This document shows positions 22,046 to 33,977 of a DNA stretch of 64,000 nucleotides, one piece after another. The notes below the pieces were generated by a model that searched no databases, was not told the origin of the DNA, and worked only from the letters and a program-made list of their open reading frames with translations. The stretch is from assembly GCF_003573695.1 (NCBI RefSeq), contig NC_039364.1, positions 235,655,656-235,719,655 on the forward strand, given 5' to 3'. The DNA comes from Papaver somniferum (Eukaryota > Streptophyta > Magnoliopsida > Ranunculales > Papaveraceae). Made by a program: the position numbers and the translations under genes. Positions within the stretch are counted from its first letter, which is position 1. Every line of letters begins with the position of its first letter.

Positions 22046-23148
22046 TAGAGCTGTCAACGGGGCAAGCTAGGGTCAACCCGACCCTAGCTTGCCAATCCAT
22101 GGACGGGTTAGGGTCAACCCTAGCCCTAGTACTATTCATGTACAAGCCAAAAACCCCAACCCTAACCCTAAGCGGGTCAGCCCTACGAGTTGACGGGTTG
22201 GCTGGTCAATGTTATTTATTTAAATAAAAAATATAAAAATTATGATGTTACTGAGAATCTAATCTAGCTCTACCAAGTTCTCACTTAGCATTTTGACCAC
22301 TGGGCTACGGGAGCACCTTTGATTGTATCCCGTATGTACATGGTTTACATAGTATCTTTTTCACCTAAAATAAAAACCCTACGCCCAACTACATTTCTCT
22401 TTTCTTCTCCGCATCACCGTCTCTTCCCTTCCTAGGTTGTTGCATCTCCTTCGTCCTCCTTCCTCTTTTTTTCATTTTTCCTTACTTGCTTCTCTACCTT
22501 TTTAGATCAGGATTTAATTATGATACAACCTCTCTATCCTCTCGCCTTTCATTTTGCTTCTTTGTTGTTAGACCTAGATTTTTCTAGGAAGCTGTTCACA
22601 ATCGGTTGATTATTTTTTTATTATTTATTGAATCAGTTGATTATGATTTGTATGGTAAAAATCGTACATAAAACATATCCATCCTACATTCCTCTCCTTA
22701 CATGTTTGTTGCTCTCTTTCTTTGATTAATATTATGGTTGCTTGATTTGTATGGATTAAAAGAATGGGTATTAACTAAATCTTCAAATTTCTGGACTGGT
22801 TCTATTGTTCATCTTATTTGATAAATCTATGTTTTTTTACCACTTGTTTGTGTATACTTAAATTTAATAAAGGTTTAGATGTACATACATATGATTAACA
22901 TATTGAAAATAAGAAATCAACGGGAATAAGGTCTAATCAGGTCTAGGTTTTCTATATTTCGTCAAGGTAATATAATTCAACGGGTTGGCTGGTAACCCGC
23001 GGGTTGACCCTAGCCCAGCTTGTTTTTAGTTAGGGATATATATGCCAACCCTAACCCGGCCCATTTAGGCAACAAGTCAAGCCGAGACGGGTTGAAACAA
23101 GCCGGTTTAGGGTCAACCCGCGGGCCGAGTTATAAATTGACAGCTCTA
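22046..23148. mobile_element. Non-autonomous hAT element, 1103 bp, with perfect 8-bp duplication
   Basis: Terminal inverted repeats TAGAGCTGTCAA (22046) and TTGACAGCTCTA (23148) are perfect. The target duplication AGTGATAC is exact on both sides (22038-22045 and 23149-23156), the hAT signature. Subterminal regions are packed with GGGTCAACCC and CCCTAGC repeats in both orientations, likely transposase-binding sites. No transposase is present. A tRNA-like segment lies inside. Confidence 0.95.
22245..22317 (-). other. Degenerate tRNA-like segment with Pol III A and B boxes
   Basis: On the minus strand TAGCCCAGTGG (22307-22297) fits the A box at every fixed position. GATTAGATTCT (22264-22254) fits the B box at about 8 of 11. 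They are 32 bases apart, in the tRNA range. A 4-bp D-arm stem (TAGC/GCTA) is possible, but no convincing anticodon arm is seen. It may be a decayed tRNA, a SINE head or chance. Confidence 0.4.
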
Positions 23149-24888
23149 AGTGATACCAATCAATATAAAAGCAATACCAGTATCACTTGTTTACTCCATA
23201 TATTTCTCCCCCTTTTTGTCACAAAATGACAAAGAAACGAAAAAATAAAGGACAACACGAAAAGAATCTTACAAATCTCAAAATAGACTTGCAAACCTAT
23301 AGAGTTAAGCACGAGGGTTCCAAACACCATTTTTGATAACCAATATCAAAACTGAAACTACAAAGTAATTTGTTTTGATATGTTACCATGGAAATAATTG
23401 CCCGAAGCAATTTTTCCAATTTAGTTTATCAAACCAAAAATCAACTAAGCAACTTAGTCCCTTTGCTAAACCGATTGTACAAATACAACCGCTTCATTCG
23501 ATAAGACCAAAATAAAGATAACTCTATTTTTCTCATCAGGTTCTAATTATCTATATAACTTAGACCTTTCAATTTTAAACATGCAAAATACTAGGTTAGT
23601 TAACTATCATTTCTTGTTAAGGAATTCGATTAGACTTGAATAACCGAAACCTCCACTTTGATAAGTCTAACTAAGATAAACTTAGTTTCTCTTATCCGAA
23701 TCGAATTGGAGTAAACAACTCATCCCATTAACCTTTTCTTATGTTAATCCATAAATAATTCATACAAACCAAATAAATCAACTTGCAAAATTATTCACCT
23801 CAGCCGGAAGCAATTGAATCAACATAAGCATTAAAATACCGCAATTGCACCGAAATATTGTAAGCCTAAACAATTGATACCACACAATAAAGCAAGATAA
23901 CAATAGTTTTTCTTAACCGGAACCAATTGAATCACACACACATCCATACACATATCATTGAATAAACACCAATTATTCCGAAATTTTGTTAAGAAAAAGC
24001 AAAATATATATGAAATAAAAATCAGGCTTTTCTTAAACAGGAAAACAATTAACTAACAACATTGTTACCTCAAATTTCGCATCCATTTCTCCAATATGTT
24101 TGCATTCTTCTTCCAGAGATAATTGATAACGAAATATCCTTATGTTGTCATCCTTATGCAAAAAAAAAGAATAACAACAACCCTCAACCTTTACCATAGA
24201 AAGGTTGAAAACCGGTTTTAACAATTGCAAGCAAAAGTTGAAAACCGTCGAAACACATATGCTTTTATGCTAAACCAAAACCGATTCAACATATTGTGAC
24301 TTTTTCAAATATTGTTTCTACCAGAACCCCTCATGATCCTTTGATAAAGCCTACCAACATGGGCTATAACTTAATCCTGCTAAATCAAAAAGTCACCTAA
24401 ACCATAAGGGTTCACAACATATGAGATCGAATATTACTGTCAGAAAACCGAAATCAAACATCCCATAAACTGATTCAAAGAAAAGATATAAACATTCATT
24501 CATATGGATTTGCTTCTAGGAATCGGCCATACCACACTTCCAAACAAGTTTAGAATTGGTTATAACACAAGAATTCATACACAAAACAGTTTTAGACATA
24601 ACTTTTGCATACTAAGTCTGAATTCAGCGATTTTTGGCTCGTTTTGACCACAAAAGAAAGAGCTACACATATATGATCAGTAGATATCAACATCATCAAC
24701 TCAAAATTACCGTTTCTATCAAAAGCTCAAAAATAGATAGAGAAGGTATGAGTATCTAGAAGAAGATAAATCTCCCTAAAGATGTTAATTAGTCATATAA
24801 TAACCGAGAGATCATGTGTTCAGTTCTACGTGCTTCCGCACCCTTCATAAGATTGAGCACAAAGGTGAGCATGCACATTCCAATACAA

Positions 24889-26590
24889 CTAGGTTGTGTT
24901 GAGTTGATCCTTGTCTTGTTCGTCACGAGTCACTAAGACCGAATCATCATTCTTGACCTCTTGCATGATTTGTTTTCTCTTGTTCCATCTCTTGTTTTTC
25001 TTCTTTGAATTGTTATGAAGAGTGTCATTATCACAACGTCCACTAGTACAAGAGAATTCAGACATGATGTCTCTCTTTAGTATTTCAAGAAAACTCTTGT
25101 AATTATTGTCACCAACAATTAACAGCTGAGAATCATTCTTGTGAATAACTTTTGGCCGCTTCTTGGCTATGGAGGACTTCGGGACCCATTTAGAGTTGGG
25201 TTTCGCAGGAGAAGCTTTCTCCTTCATATTATTAGGATCATTGTCCTTTTGAGTATTTTGCGAAACACCCTTTCTCCAATTTGGAACATCAGATCTTGTT
25301 TTTGCATTTAAAAAGTCATCTCTCTTTCTATAATTGGGTCTTTTATGAAACGACCTTGTCGAGTGATATGCGAAATTTGAACTATCATTATAATAATTAT
25401 TTTTCCTAAACTTAGGAAAATTCCGATCTGAGTTCTTATGAGGAGAATACTTAGCCAATTCGTTTGATACAATAGAAAGTGGATCTTGTATCTTACGAAC
25501 TTTGCATCCCCATTGCAAGTGTCCTTTATTACCACAATAATAATAATGCTTAGTATAAATAAACGAAGTATGAGTTTTAATTTTATTGTGGATCCTCTTG
25601 CATTGGAGCTCGACGAGTTTTCTTCTTCTTCTTATCCTTGTTCAACGTTGTTGCTTTCTTGATATTGGCAGAAGTGCTCTCTTTGATTGCTCTACTTGGT
25701 TGAACATTATTCTTTGGCTTGACTGGTTTTCATTCTTTACGAGTAACTTTTACATCAGTCGAAACCTCTGGTTTAGAATAATTTTTAGCTTTAACAAATT
25801 TTACCTCTTTGTTAATACGTGAAGAATCTATTCCCTTATAGCCCAATCCTCGTGTACCACGATGATTTCTACTTGCTTCTAACATTGAGGTTAAATTGTT
25901 TGAGCTAACATTGAACTTTTTAAGGTCCAAATTTTCTTCTTCTAACGTCTTGATTTTATCAAGAGCACTAGCTAGATCAGCCTCAAGACGTATTTCTCGT
26001 GAGAGATATTCTCCTTATTTCTCTTCAAATTTATTTTGTTGAGAGCTAATCCTTGCATCAGATTCAACAAGTTTCTCTTCCAACAAACGTACTTTTTCAA
26101 GAGCCGCATTACGATCTTTCTCAGCTTGATAAAGACTAGCACATACTTTGTTATTAAGTCTCTGTATTTGTGAGAATTTTTCTTTCAGCAAGTTATGCTC
26201 TTCATCGAGATTTTAATACTTTAAAGTTAAATCTCGTTCTATTTCAAGTGCCGAAAGAAGTTCATTAGAACAAGTAAGAAATTGTTTGCTCAATTCCTTT
26301 AGTTCAGAAGTTTTTACACTTGATTTTTCATCAGAAATCTCAAGCATAGAACTCAAAAAAAATTCTTCATCAAAAAGAGATTTTTCAGAATTTGAATCAT
26401 TGATTGCGAATACAAGGCTTAACTTAATCTCCTCTAGAGAGTCTTCAGACTTATTCTTAGAAGAGCAAGTAGAACTTGATGAAGAAGCCCCTTTTAAACA
26501 TTTCTTAAAATCAAAACTTCCAGTGTCTTGTAATACGTTAACTGTGTCTTTCTTTAGTTTTCGCTCTCTCTTAACTTTCTTTTGACTCAT
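24889..26590 (-). pseudogene. gag of element B (broken)
   Basis: The structural gag protein would form the virus-like particle and bind RNA. The N-terminal part (26590-26213) begins MSQKKVKRERKL and is Ser/Glu-rich. The middle (to about 25730) is coiled-coil like and carries RGLGYKGID. A frame change near 25700 then leads to a zinc knuckle at about 25545-25500 and a basic C-terminal tail with NSKWVPKSS near 25190, typical of SIRE-type Copia gag. The knuckle has lost its first Cys (YYYCGNKGHLQWGC instead of C-x2-C-x4-H-x4-C). Stops near 26211 and 25970 and the frameshift make it non-coding today. Confidence 0.75.
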
Positions 26591-26659
26591 GTCTTATAGG
26601 TTGGATCGTACCAAACACAGATTGTTAGATATTTCGTGTTTGCCTGCTCTGATACCAAT

Positions 26660-29390
26660 TGAAAAGGCGAGGGTACCCAAATATACCTCAAGCTAAAACT
26701 TTTTCTACCTATAAGTCCTTTCTCTGAAAGTGATTGTTTATGGACTGAGTCGAGACAATACAACTAATCGGTTCACACTTCGTGTGATCGTCTATGGATA
26801 CGAGATCGAGACAATACAACAACGAAGTATGTTTACTTGATACAAAGGTTCGGACTTAACCAAACACAATAGGATTTCTTATCAAATAAATAGGAATTAA
26901 CGTTTGTGTAATTTACTTTAATTATAATAAAGCAATTATAATGCGGAAATATAAAGTAAATGACACATCAAGATTCTGTTAATGAGGAAACCGCAAATGC
27001 AGAAAAACCCCGGGACCTTGTCAAGAATTGAATACTCTCAGGATTAAGTCGCTCCACAAAATTACACCAACTTCGTATAGTTGAGACCAAGCAACTAAAC
27101 CTATAGTTCACCTAGTTCTGTCTGTATTCCCACGCCTCCAACTTATAAATAAGTCACGTACTTGGAACAATTCCTTTGGTTCGTATTCCAAACAGTAAAG
27201 GAACAATAAATATGTTTGGTATCAAATCTTTTCAACCAAGTGATGTGAGTTGGACAAAGGCTTTTCTGTTTATCTTAACATAAAATCCTTCGTCAGGTTC
27301 TTAAATCTATCTTATGCTCAATTACCAAAGGTAGTCGTTAACATTTTGCAATCAATACTTTTAATCACAAAGAATTATATTGATGCCGATCTACTCATCT
27401 AATCAATCCAATCTACCACAAGGATAAACCGATTATAGTTGGATCCTCTTATACCGAAACAAGTATTGTGCACACCAAAGTTTATAAACCCAAGTCAGAA
27501 ATCTTCAATCTCTTCTTTGTCTTCAAATCTTCTTAGATCTTCAATAAACACCTGCACACAACAACTTGAATCTCTTGTGATCAATCACGCACAGAACGGA
27601 GTCAATTAACAATGGATTATCATAAGATCGTCTTTAGCACTAACAACAGTTTAAATATCCCTGTCGAAACTTCGATCTAGTTTGAGTGAATCTTATATCA
27701 AAAGAGAAGATTCTCAAGCATAAACAAACTAGGTGCAATCAAAGTTCAACCACCGTTAGTCAATCAAATCAATCGAAAACACAAGATAAAACACAATTAT
27801 CTAGTTTCCCACCAACGGTACTCGTAGAGCTTCTCAATCCCAAAGAAGACTTTAAACTGAGCGGTCGCAAAAGATTTCGCCTAATTAGGTTACTCTCCTC
27901 TCCGAATAGGTAGCTACACCAATAACAACACAACCGAGGAAGTTTGCTGTCACGAAGGATTAGTTTGATAGAATTGCAAACTTCAAGTATTTATAGACAA
28001 GGAAGTTTGGACACCAAGGAATTTCCAAAACCGAAAATATTCTCAAAGATATTTCATACATTCCAAATTCGGTTTTCATAATTCCTAGAAATGCTCTGTC
28101 CAAAATAATGACCGAAAATCTCTTTGGAAAATCTCAACTAGTAAATGCACATTACTAATTCTCATTTTCCTAAAATAAAATTAACAACCTTAATTAAAAG
28201 ATTCTTAACTTATTTATATTTCGATCCTGGGATTTTCTTCCTTTAGCTATTAAGGAATAACTTTGAACAATAAAAGATAAACATTACTGTACGTGTTCGA
28301 AGTGTGTCGACATCTTTCCACATTAACCAAATATATTTTCGGTATCTCTAATATTTCTAGAATAATAGAAAATTTGAAAATATATTTGGATAATTTTTTG
28401 TGTTAAAAACACAAAATATGCTCAGATTTGATTGAGACTTTTTGTGACCGACTGCACATGTTCATAGGATCAGTGCCCCCTTGGTGCACATGTCCATAGA
28501 ATCGGTTCCCACATATTTATGGTATCTAACTTGTATGTGTTTCACATGTCCATAGGACGATTCCCTTTTGCCTAAAAACGTGTTGCACCTCATACAAGGA
28601 TCGATTCTCCTTTCTGATGTGTTGCACCTCTTCATAGGATCGGTTCCCTTTTACCAAGATTCCGTCAAACAAATCACAAACTCGATCATACCATCTCAGG
28701 TGATTACTTAAGATCGGTTTCACTAATAAAGGTCATACCAATACATAAGTCATGCCTTTGTGAATAGTTTTACCAACAACACAAACAAGTCGTGAGCGGT
28801 TATACTAAATCACACATATCGGATGTTCACAAAATATGCAATGAATAACAATCCCAATAACGCCTGGCGATTTCCTTTTCGATTCACAAAAAAAGTTCAT
28901 GAATTTACTTCCTTAAAACAAATGTAAAACATTGTTTCCTAGGCTGAAATCCTCACCTTATACACTTACATAATCACAATAGCATTCAAACGATTATGTT
29001 GATGTCTTATCTACAAAGTTTAATGGTTAAGCAATAAACCTCGTATTGTATTCCTTAATACTATGTCTATCTAGAGTGTTCATGCTTCGCAGTTTTGTTT
29101 TCAATATGAACGACTTGAAAGATACATTAGTGAATGAAACAGTTCAAGTCAAATATCACTAACCTCAAGTGTAAGGATGATGTTTTCGTTGTAGCTTCTT
29201 ACTTCTTCACTTCTTCAAGTCTTCGCAATACTTTTAATGTCTCATATCCTAATACTTTCAAGCTAACCTATACTAAGTTGACTCTAGTACATAATCAAGT
29301 GACTCTTAAATGAGTTTTGATTCACTAAAATATGACAACCAAACTTGACATACCAACGCTTGGTGGGTTTAACCGAGCTATGCTCTAACA
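26660..29390 (-). repeat. Element B 5' LTR (2731 bp, reverse)
   Basis: On the plus strand it runs TGAAAAGGCGAGGG ... GCTCTAACA and is bounded on the right by AATAC (29391-29395). The TATA box (TATAAATA, minus) is at 27995-27988. The motif array of CGATCC/GGTTCCC units is at about 28440-28680. The CCCCGGGACCTTGTC block near 27010 marks the conserved region downstream of transcription start. Confidence 0.85.
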
Positions 29391-30032
29391 AATACAGTAT
29401 GAAGTTTATTCCTTAACCATTAAACTTTATAGATAAGACATCGACATAATCGTTTAAAAGCTACTATGATTATGTATGGGTATGAGGTGAGGATTTCATC
29501 CTAGGAAACAATGTTTTACATGTGTTTTATGGAAGTAAGTTCATAAACTTGTTTATGAATCGAAAAGGAAATCGCCAGGCGTTATTGGGATTGTTATTCA
29601 TTGCACATCTTGTGAACATCCAATATGTGTGATTTAGTATAACTGCTCACGACTTGTTTGTGTTCTTAGTAGAACTATTCACAAAGGCCTGACTTATGTA
29701 TTGGTATGACTTTTATTAGTGAAACCAATCTTAAGTAATCACCTGTGAGGTATGATCGAGTTTGTGATTGACTGGACCGAATCTGGGTAAAGGGGAACCG
29801 ATCCTATGAAGAGGTGGAGTATATCACAAAGGGGAATCGATCCTTGTATGAGGTGCAGCAAGGTTTATAGCAGAAAGGGAACTGATCCTATGAAAATGTG
29901 CAACACATTTTTAGGCAAAGGGGAACCGATCATATGGACATGTGCAACACATAAAAGTTAGATACCATATATATGTGGGGAACCGATCCTAGTACCTAGT
30001 CAACCGAATTTTGGAAAGCGAGTGTGACTATG
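29391..30032 (+). repeat. LTR C remainder, first piece
   Basis: The sequence resumes at AATACAGTATGAAG, LTR position about 335, and proceeds forward through the GGGGAACCGATCC array. It ends at element A's target site CTATG (30028-30032). Confidence 0.85.
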
Positions 30033-32423
30033 TGTTAGAGCACTGCTTGGTCGAACTCGCATGCGTTGCTATCTCAAGCATGTTTGTCAATGTTAGTGAT
30101 CAAAACTATAAGTCTTGATTTCTAGTGTCTTATAGCTAAGTCTCGGACTAGGATAGTAAGTGTAGTTGTGCTCAAGGACTTCATGGCGATTCATCATACA
30201 AGTAGAAGGACTACTCAAGGAACCGGTGGAACTTCTCGACAAAAAGGTATGTGGAGACTTGAACTTATCTGTTACTCAAAAGTATATCTATTTTATCTCC
30301 TACTCTTTGAGAAAAAAGTCGTATGCTATATATATAGACTAGATCATACACATTTGGTATTTCGAGCCGCGTAAACCTCACCTATCTATATCTCGAAATA
30401 TGTGTTGGTAAGTTTTTCTCTTCGACCAAGTTTATCTTTACCTAGTGACGAAAGTCATGAATGTTTCAATCATTTTGGAAATTGCTTTGAAGAGTATTGG
30501 TGTAACAACTATATAACGTACTCTAAGAATGTTTCAATGATTGGAATGAGAGTTTAGATTACATAACCAATGTATTCCTTGAACCGAAGTTCTCGAATTT
30601 TTTTGATCAAGAGAACTGGAAGTATGGCATGTGACAAGTCCGCGAACTCAGTCCGACGAAGTTCTCAAACCCGAGAATTTCTGCTGGAGTTGACAAACTA
30701 CTTGCGTGAGCCAAGTCCGCGAACCCAGTCCGCGAACTGGCGAAGTTCTCAAACCCAAGAATTTCTGCTGGAGTTTGTAAACTTTGTCTGATGTCTTAAG
30801 TCCGCGAACCTAGTCTGCGAACTTGAGAAGGTTATATATCCAAAGATGATCTCTGAACTTAATCTTAAAATACTAAGGAATGCGTTTGGAAACCGTGTCT
30901 ATTAAAGTTCATGAACCGATTCTTGTGAATCAAATAATCTTTGCTTCAATTGTGTCTTGTGTAGTTACATAAGATTTCCTTGCAATTGAACAACTCTCTT
31001 AACTAGTTCATTTGTGTCATTTGAACTAATTATGGTGAAGAAGAACATGGTTTGTATGAAATGCTCTTATGGTTAACCTTTTTGGTAAACTATTGTTGAA
31101 CCAATAATTTACACGTTTGGGTGTGGTTTACAAACCTAGAAGCGTACAGTCATTTGTGTATGACAAGATAAGTTTTCGATCTAACAGTTGAGAAATATTA
31201 GCTTGAATCTAAATCAGGTTTTCATCTAACGGTGGATATTGATTGCTTTGTAACTAAGGCAAAACCCTGATTTGAAAGACTATATAAGGGGACATCTAGC
31301 AACTCTGCAAAACTAATCCCCACACCTTACGTGTGCTACTAGTTTGCGTGCTAGAGTCGGTTCTCTTTTAGCCTTTGGTTTTCTTCTTCTAAACCAGGTT
31401 AACGACTTGAAGACTTCATTGGGATTGTGAAGCCAGACCGATACTACTTTTATCGTAGTTGTGTGATCTGATCTTGCATCTTCTATCGTAATAGTACAAT
31501 CATATTGATTGGCTAGATATTGTTTGATTTCTCCGATGGGCAAGATATAAAAAGTAATCACAAACATCTTCGTCTCATTGTTTGTGATTCCACGACATCT
31601 TGTTTCGCTACCATACGATTAAGATAGTTGTGAGGTGATTGATTAATCTAGACTGTTCTTTGGGAATATAAGACCGAATTATCAATTGGTTCCTGTTCAC
31701 CTTGATTATTATCAATAGACGGAACAAAAACTTTAGGGTTTTTCTGTGGGAGACAGATTGATCCTTTGATAGACTTGTCTGTGTGAGACAGATTTTTTTA
31801 TTATTAAAGCCTGCGATTTTGGGTCGTAGCAACTCTTAGTTGTGGGTGAGATCAGCTAAGAGAATCAAGTGCGCAGTATCCTGCTGTGATCAGAGGCGTG
31901 GGGAGTACAATTGTACCTTGGATCAGTGGGAGACTGATTGGGGTTCAACTATAGTCCAGTCCGAAGTTAGATTGGAGTAGGCTAGTGTCTGTAGCGGCTT
32001 AATACAGTGTGTGTTCAATCTGGACTAGGTCCCGGGGTTTTTCTGCATTTGCGGTTTCCTCGTTAACAAAATTTCTGGTGTCTGTGTTATTTCAGTCTCC
32101 GCATTATATTGTTTATCTTTATAATTGAAATAATACAGGTTGTGTGTATTGATCATGAATTTGTATAATCCAACCTTTGGTTGTTTGATTGTCATTGATT
32201 GATCCTTGGACATTGGTCTTTGGTACCGTCCAAGTTATTCCTTGAATTTGATTAGAACTCGCAGTTCCTGCTTGAGTAAATCAAATCAATAGAGAGATAT
32301 AAACTCGTTGATATACTTTTAATTGACTGAGTCTTGTTGATACTCTTAAAAGTATATTCGAGTTTGTCCATACAGATTTCTAAGCGAAATATTGGGTGGT
32401 GTTGTTAGACCCCCGCTTTTTCA
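30033..32423 (+). repeat. Element A 5' LTR (2391 bp)
   Basis: It contains the GTCCGCGAAC motif array (about 30640-30830), the TATA box at 31281-31288 and the conserved CCCGGGG / GGTTTCCTCGTTAACAAAA block at about 32031-32070. Compared with the 3' LTR it shows scattered single-base changes and one duplicated stretch of the motif array. Confidence 0.9.
31281..31288 (+). promoter_or_regulatory. LTR TATA box (element A 5' LTR)
   Basis: TATATAAG in GACTATATAAGGGG is conserved at the same place in the LTRs at 540, 45746 and 52189 and, in reverse, at 54530 and 58643. In A's own 3' LTR it is mutated (TGTATAAG, near 37709). The retroelement RNA would start about 30 bases downstream. Confidence 0.7.
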
Positions 32424-32425
32424 AT

Positions 32426-32437
32426 TGGTATCAGAGC
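32426..32437 (+). promoter_or_regulatory. tRNA-iMet primer-binding site (element A)
   Basis: TGGTATCAGAGC, two bases after the 5' LTR, is complementary to the 3' end of plant initiator-Met tRNA and is the standard Copia primer site. Confidence 0.92.
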
Positions 32438-32487
32438 AGGCAAACACGTTAAAGACCTTATAAGTCTGTGTTTCTAGTGATCTGATT

Positions 32488-33977
32488 ATGGAAGAGTCTA
32501 TCTCTAATAACGTACCAATTCAGAAATCACCAGATAATTCTGAAAGCTTCGTTTCACCTGAGAAAACCGTCACATGTAAGTTAATATCTAAACATTCTCT
32601 TGATGTAAAAAATGTTGATTGGGAAACACTCCTAGAAAAATAGTTGGATGAACTTTCTGATGAAGGTGATTCAGATATTGATAGAGATGTTGATGGGGAA
32701 GTCTCAGAGTACGTTAAGTTTTTGGATTCGTGGAAAATGAAGAAGATTACAACTTCTCATGTCACACCTATTCTGACTCCTCTCTGTCGAGAAAACAAGA
32801 AATTGAGAAGATGTTACGCAGGTATTTATTTTTCGAATCGTTCTTGCGAATCGATCCTCAAGGATTGTGAGGAAAACCTACGTATGAAGTCACTTGAATG
32901 TGATAATCTTTATCAAAAGTACTTTTAATTGGAAGAGAAACTTGCAGAATCTGAAGCAAGGTTTAATTCTCAGCAAACAAGTTTTGATGACAGAGAAAGC
33001 GCTTATCTCGCTCGATAAAAACGCCTTGAGGATGATTTAGCTACTGCTCTTGATAAAATCAAGATGTTGGAAGATTACTTGAAAAAGTTCAATACTAGTT
33101 CAAGCAAATTAACCACTATGCTAGGAGAAAGTAAAAATCATCGTGATACACGACGATTGGGCTATAAGGGAATAGATGCTCCGAGTATTAGCAAAGAGGT
33201 AAAATTTTTCAAGGCTAGTGATTCTTCTCAACAAAAGGATTCCACTAATGGCAAAAGTGAAAAACCTTAACCGGCAGTTAAGGTTCAAAAGAGCAAAGTA
33301 TATCAACCTCCAAAACCAGCACACATGAATTCGGGTAAGAACGTTCCTTATATATGTCATTATTGTGGAAACAAAGGTCACCTGGAAAGGAGATGTCGTT
33401 TTCGTATAAGGAATGAAAAACTTCATGATATTCTTGTTTGGGTGTCAAAATAAGTTATTAAACCGGGATCATATGTTAAGGCTAACACTCTTGACATTAC
33501 GGGTTGTAAACGTCCAACCTTTAGGCAAAGGAATCAGTGTTGTGATAATCCTAGATTTGCCTATAAACATCATGCGAAGTCTTTTTACAATTGTAATGAT
33601 TATGAAAGAATAAATTTGTAAAGACGAATACAAGATCTGATGCTCCCAATTGGAGAAAGACTAACTTGCAAAAGAATAGTCAATCCAATTCTATTCCGAG
33701 AACTCTTGAAGAGAGTAATGGGAAGAAGGTTCAGTTTGTTCCTAAATGCACTTAGAAGTGGGTACCAAAGAAAGCCAATGATGCTTTGAGTGTGAAAAGG
33801 AATAATCTTCCAGAAAATTCCATGACTATGGAGAAGGCAGTATCCATGATGTTGGAACTTAACAAGTTTTTTGGAAAAATGGAATTGGATGTGAAAGTTT
33901 CTAAAAGCGATCTCTTTCATGATAATCCAAAGGTCACTTGTGGTGAGCAAGACATTGTTCACCCCAAAGCAACTTGA
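32488..33977 (+). pseudogene. gag of element A (broken)
   Basis: It starts at ATG 32488 (MEESISNNVPIQ). An acidic/coiled-coil N-terminal half includes GDSDIDRDVDGEVSEYVKF. A central motif SSKLTTMLGESKNHRDTRR leads to RLGYKGID. A complete zinc knuckle CHYCGNKGHLERRC (about 33355-33396) is followed by a basic tail. In-frame stops at 32641 (a CAG codon in copy E), 32926, 33016 and 33268, then frameshifts after 33430, inactivate it. About 497 codons are expected from the better-preserved copy in element E. Confidence 0.85.

Larger units (their letters stand above)
21730..26659 (-). mobile_element. Element B interior, non-autonomous gag-only SIRE-like Copia (reverse)
   Basis: On the minus strand the interior runs from a tRNA-iMet primer site (GCTCTGATACCA on the plus strand, 26646-26657) through a gag reading region (26590-24889) and then about 3 kb of non-coding DNA to a polypurine tract (ATATCCCCCTTT on the plus strand at 21730). 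A 1.1-kb hAT element interrupts the non-coding part. No protease, integrase, RT or RNase H motif was found in any frame, so the element cannot move alone. Confidence 0.8.

Noticed and set aside
22150..22185. Telomere-like AACCCTAACCCTAA run
   Set aside because: Only two units occur, inside the GGGTCAACCC/CCCTAGC-rich subterminal region of the hAT element; this is coincidence of element sequence, not an interstitial telomere.
30600..30840. Spaced repeats that could suggest a CRISPR-like array
   Set aside because: The repeats are degenerate, unevenly spaced, lie within a plant LTR U3 and recur in every LTR copy; no cas genes are present and the genome is eukaryotic.
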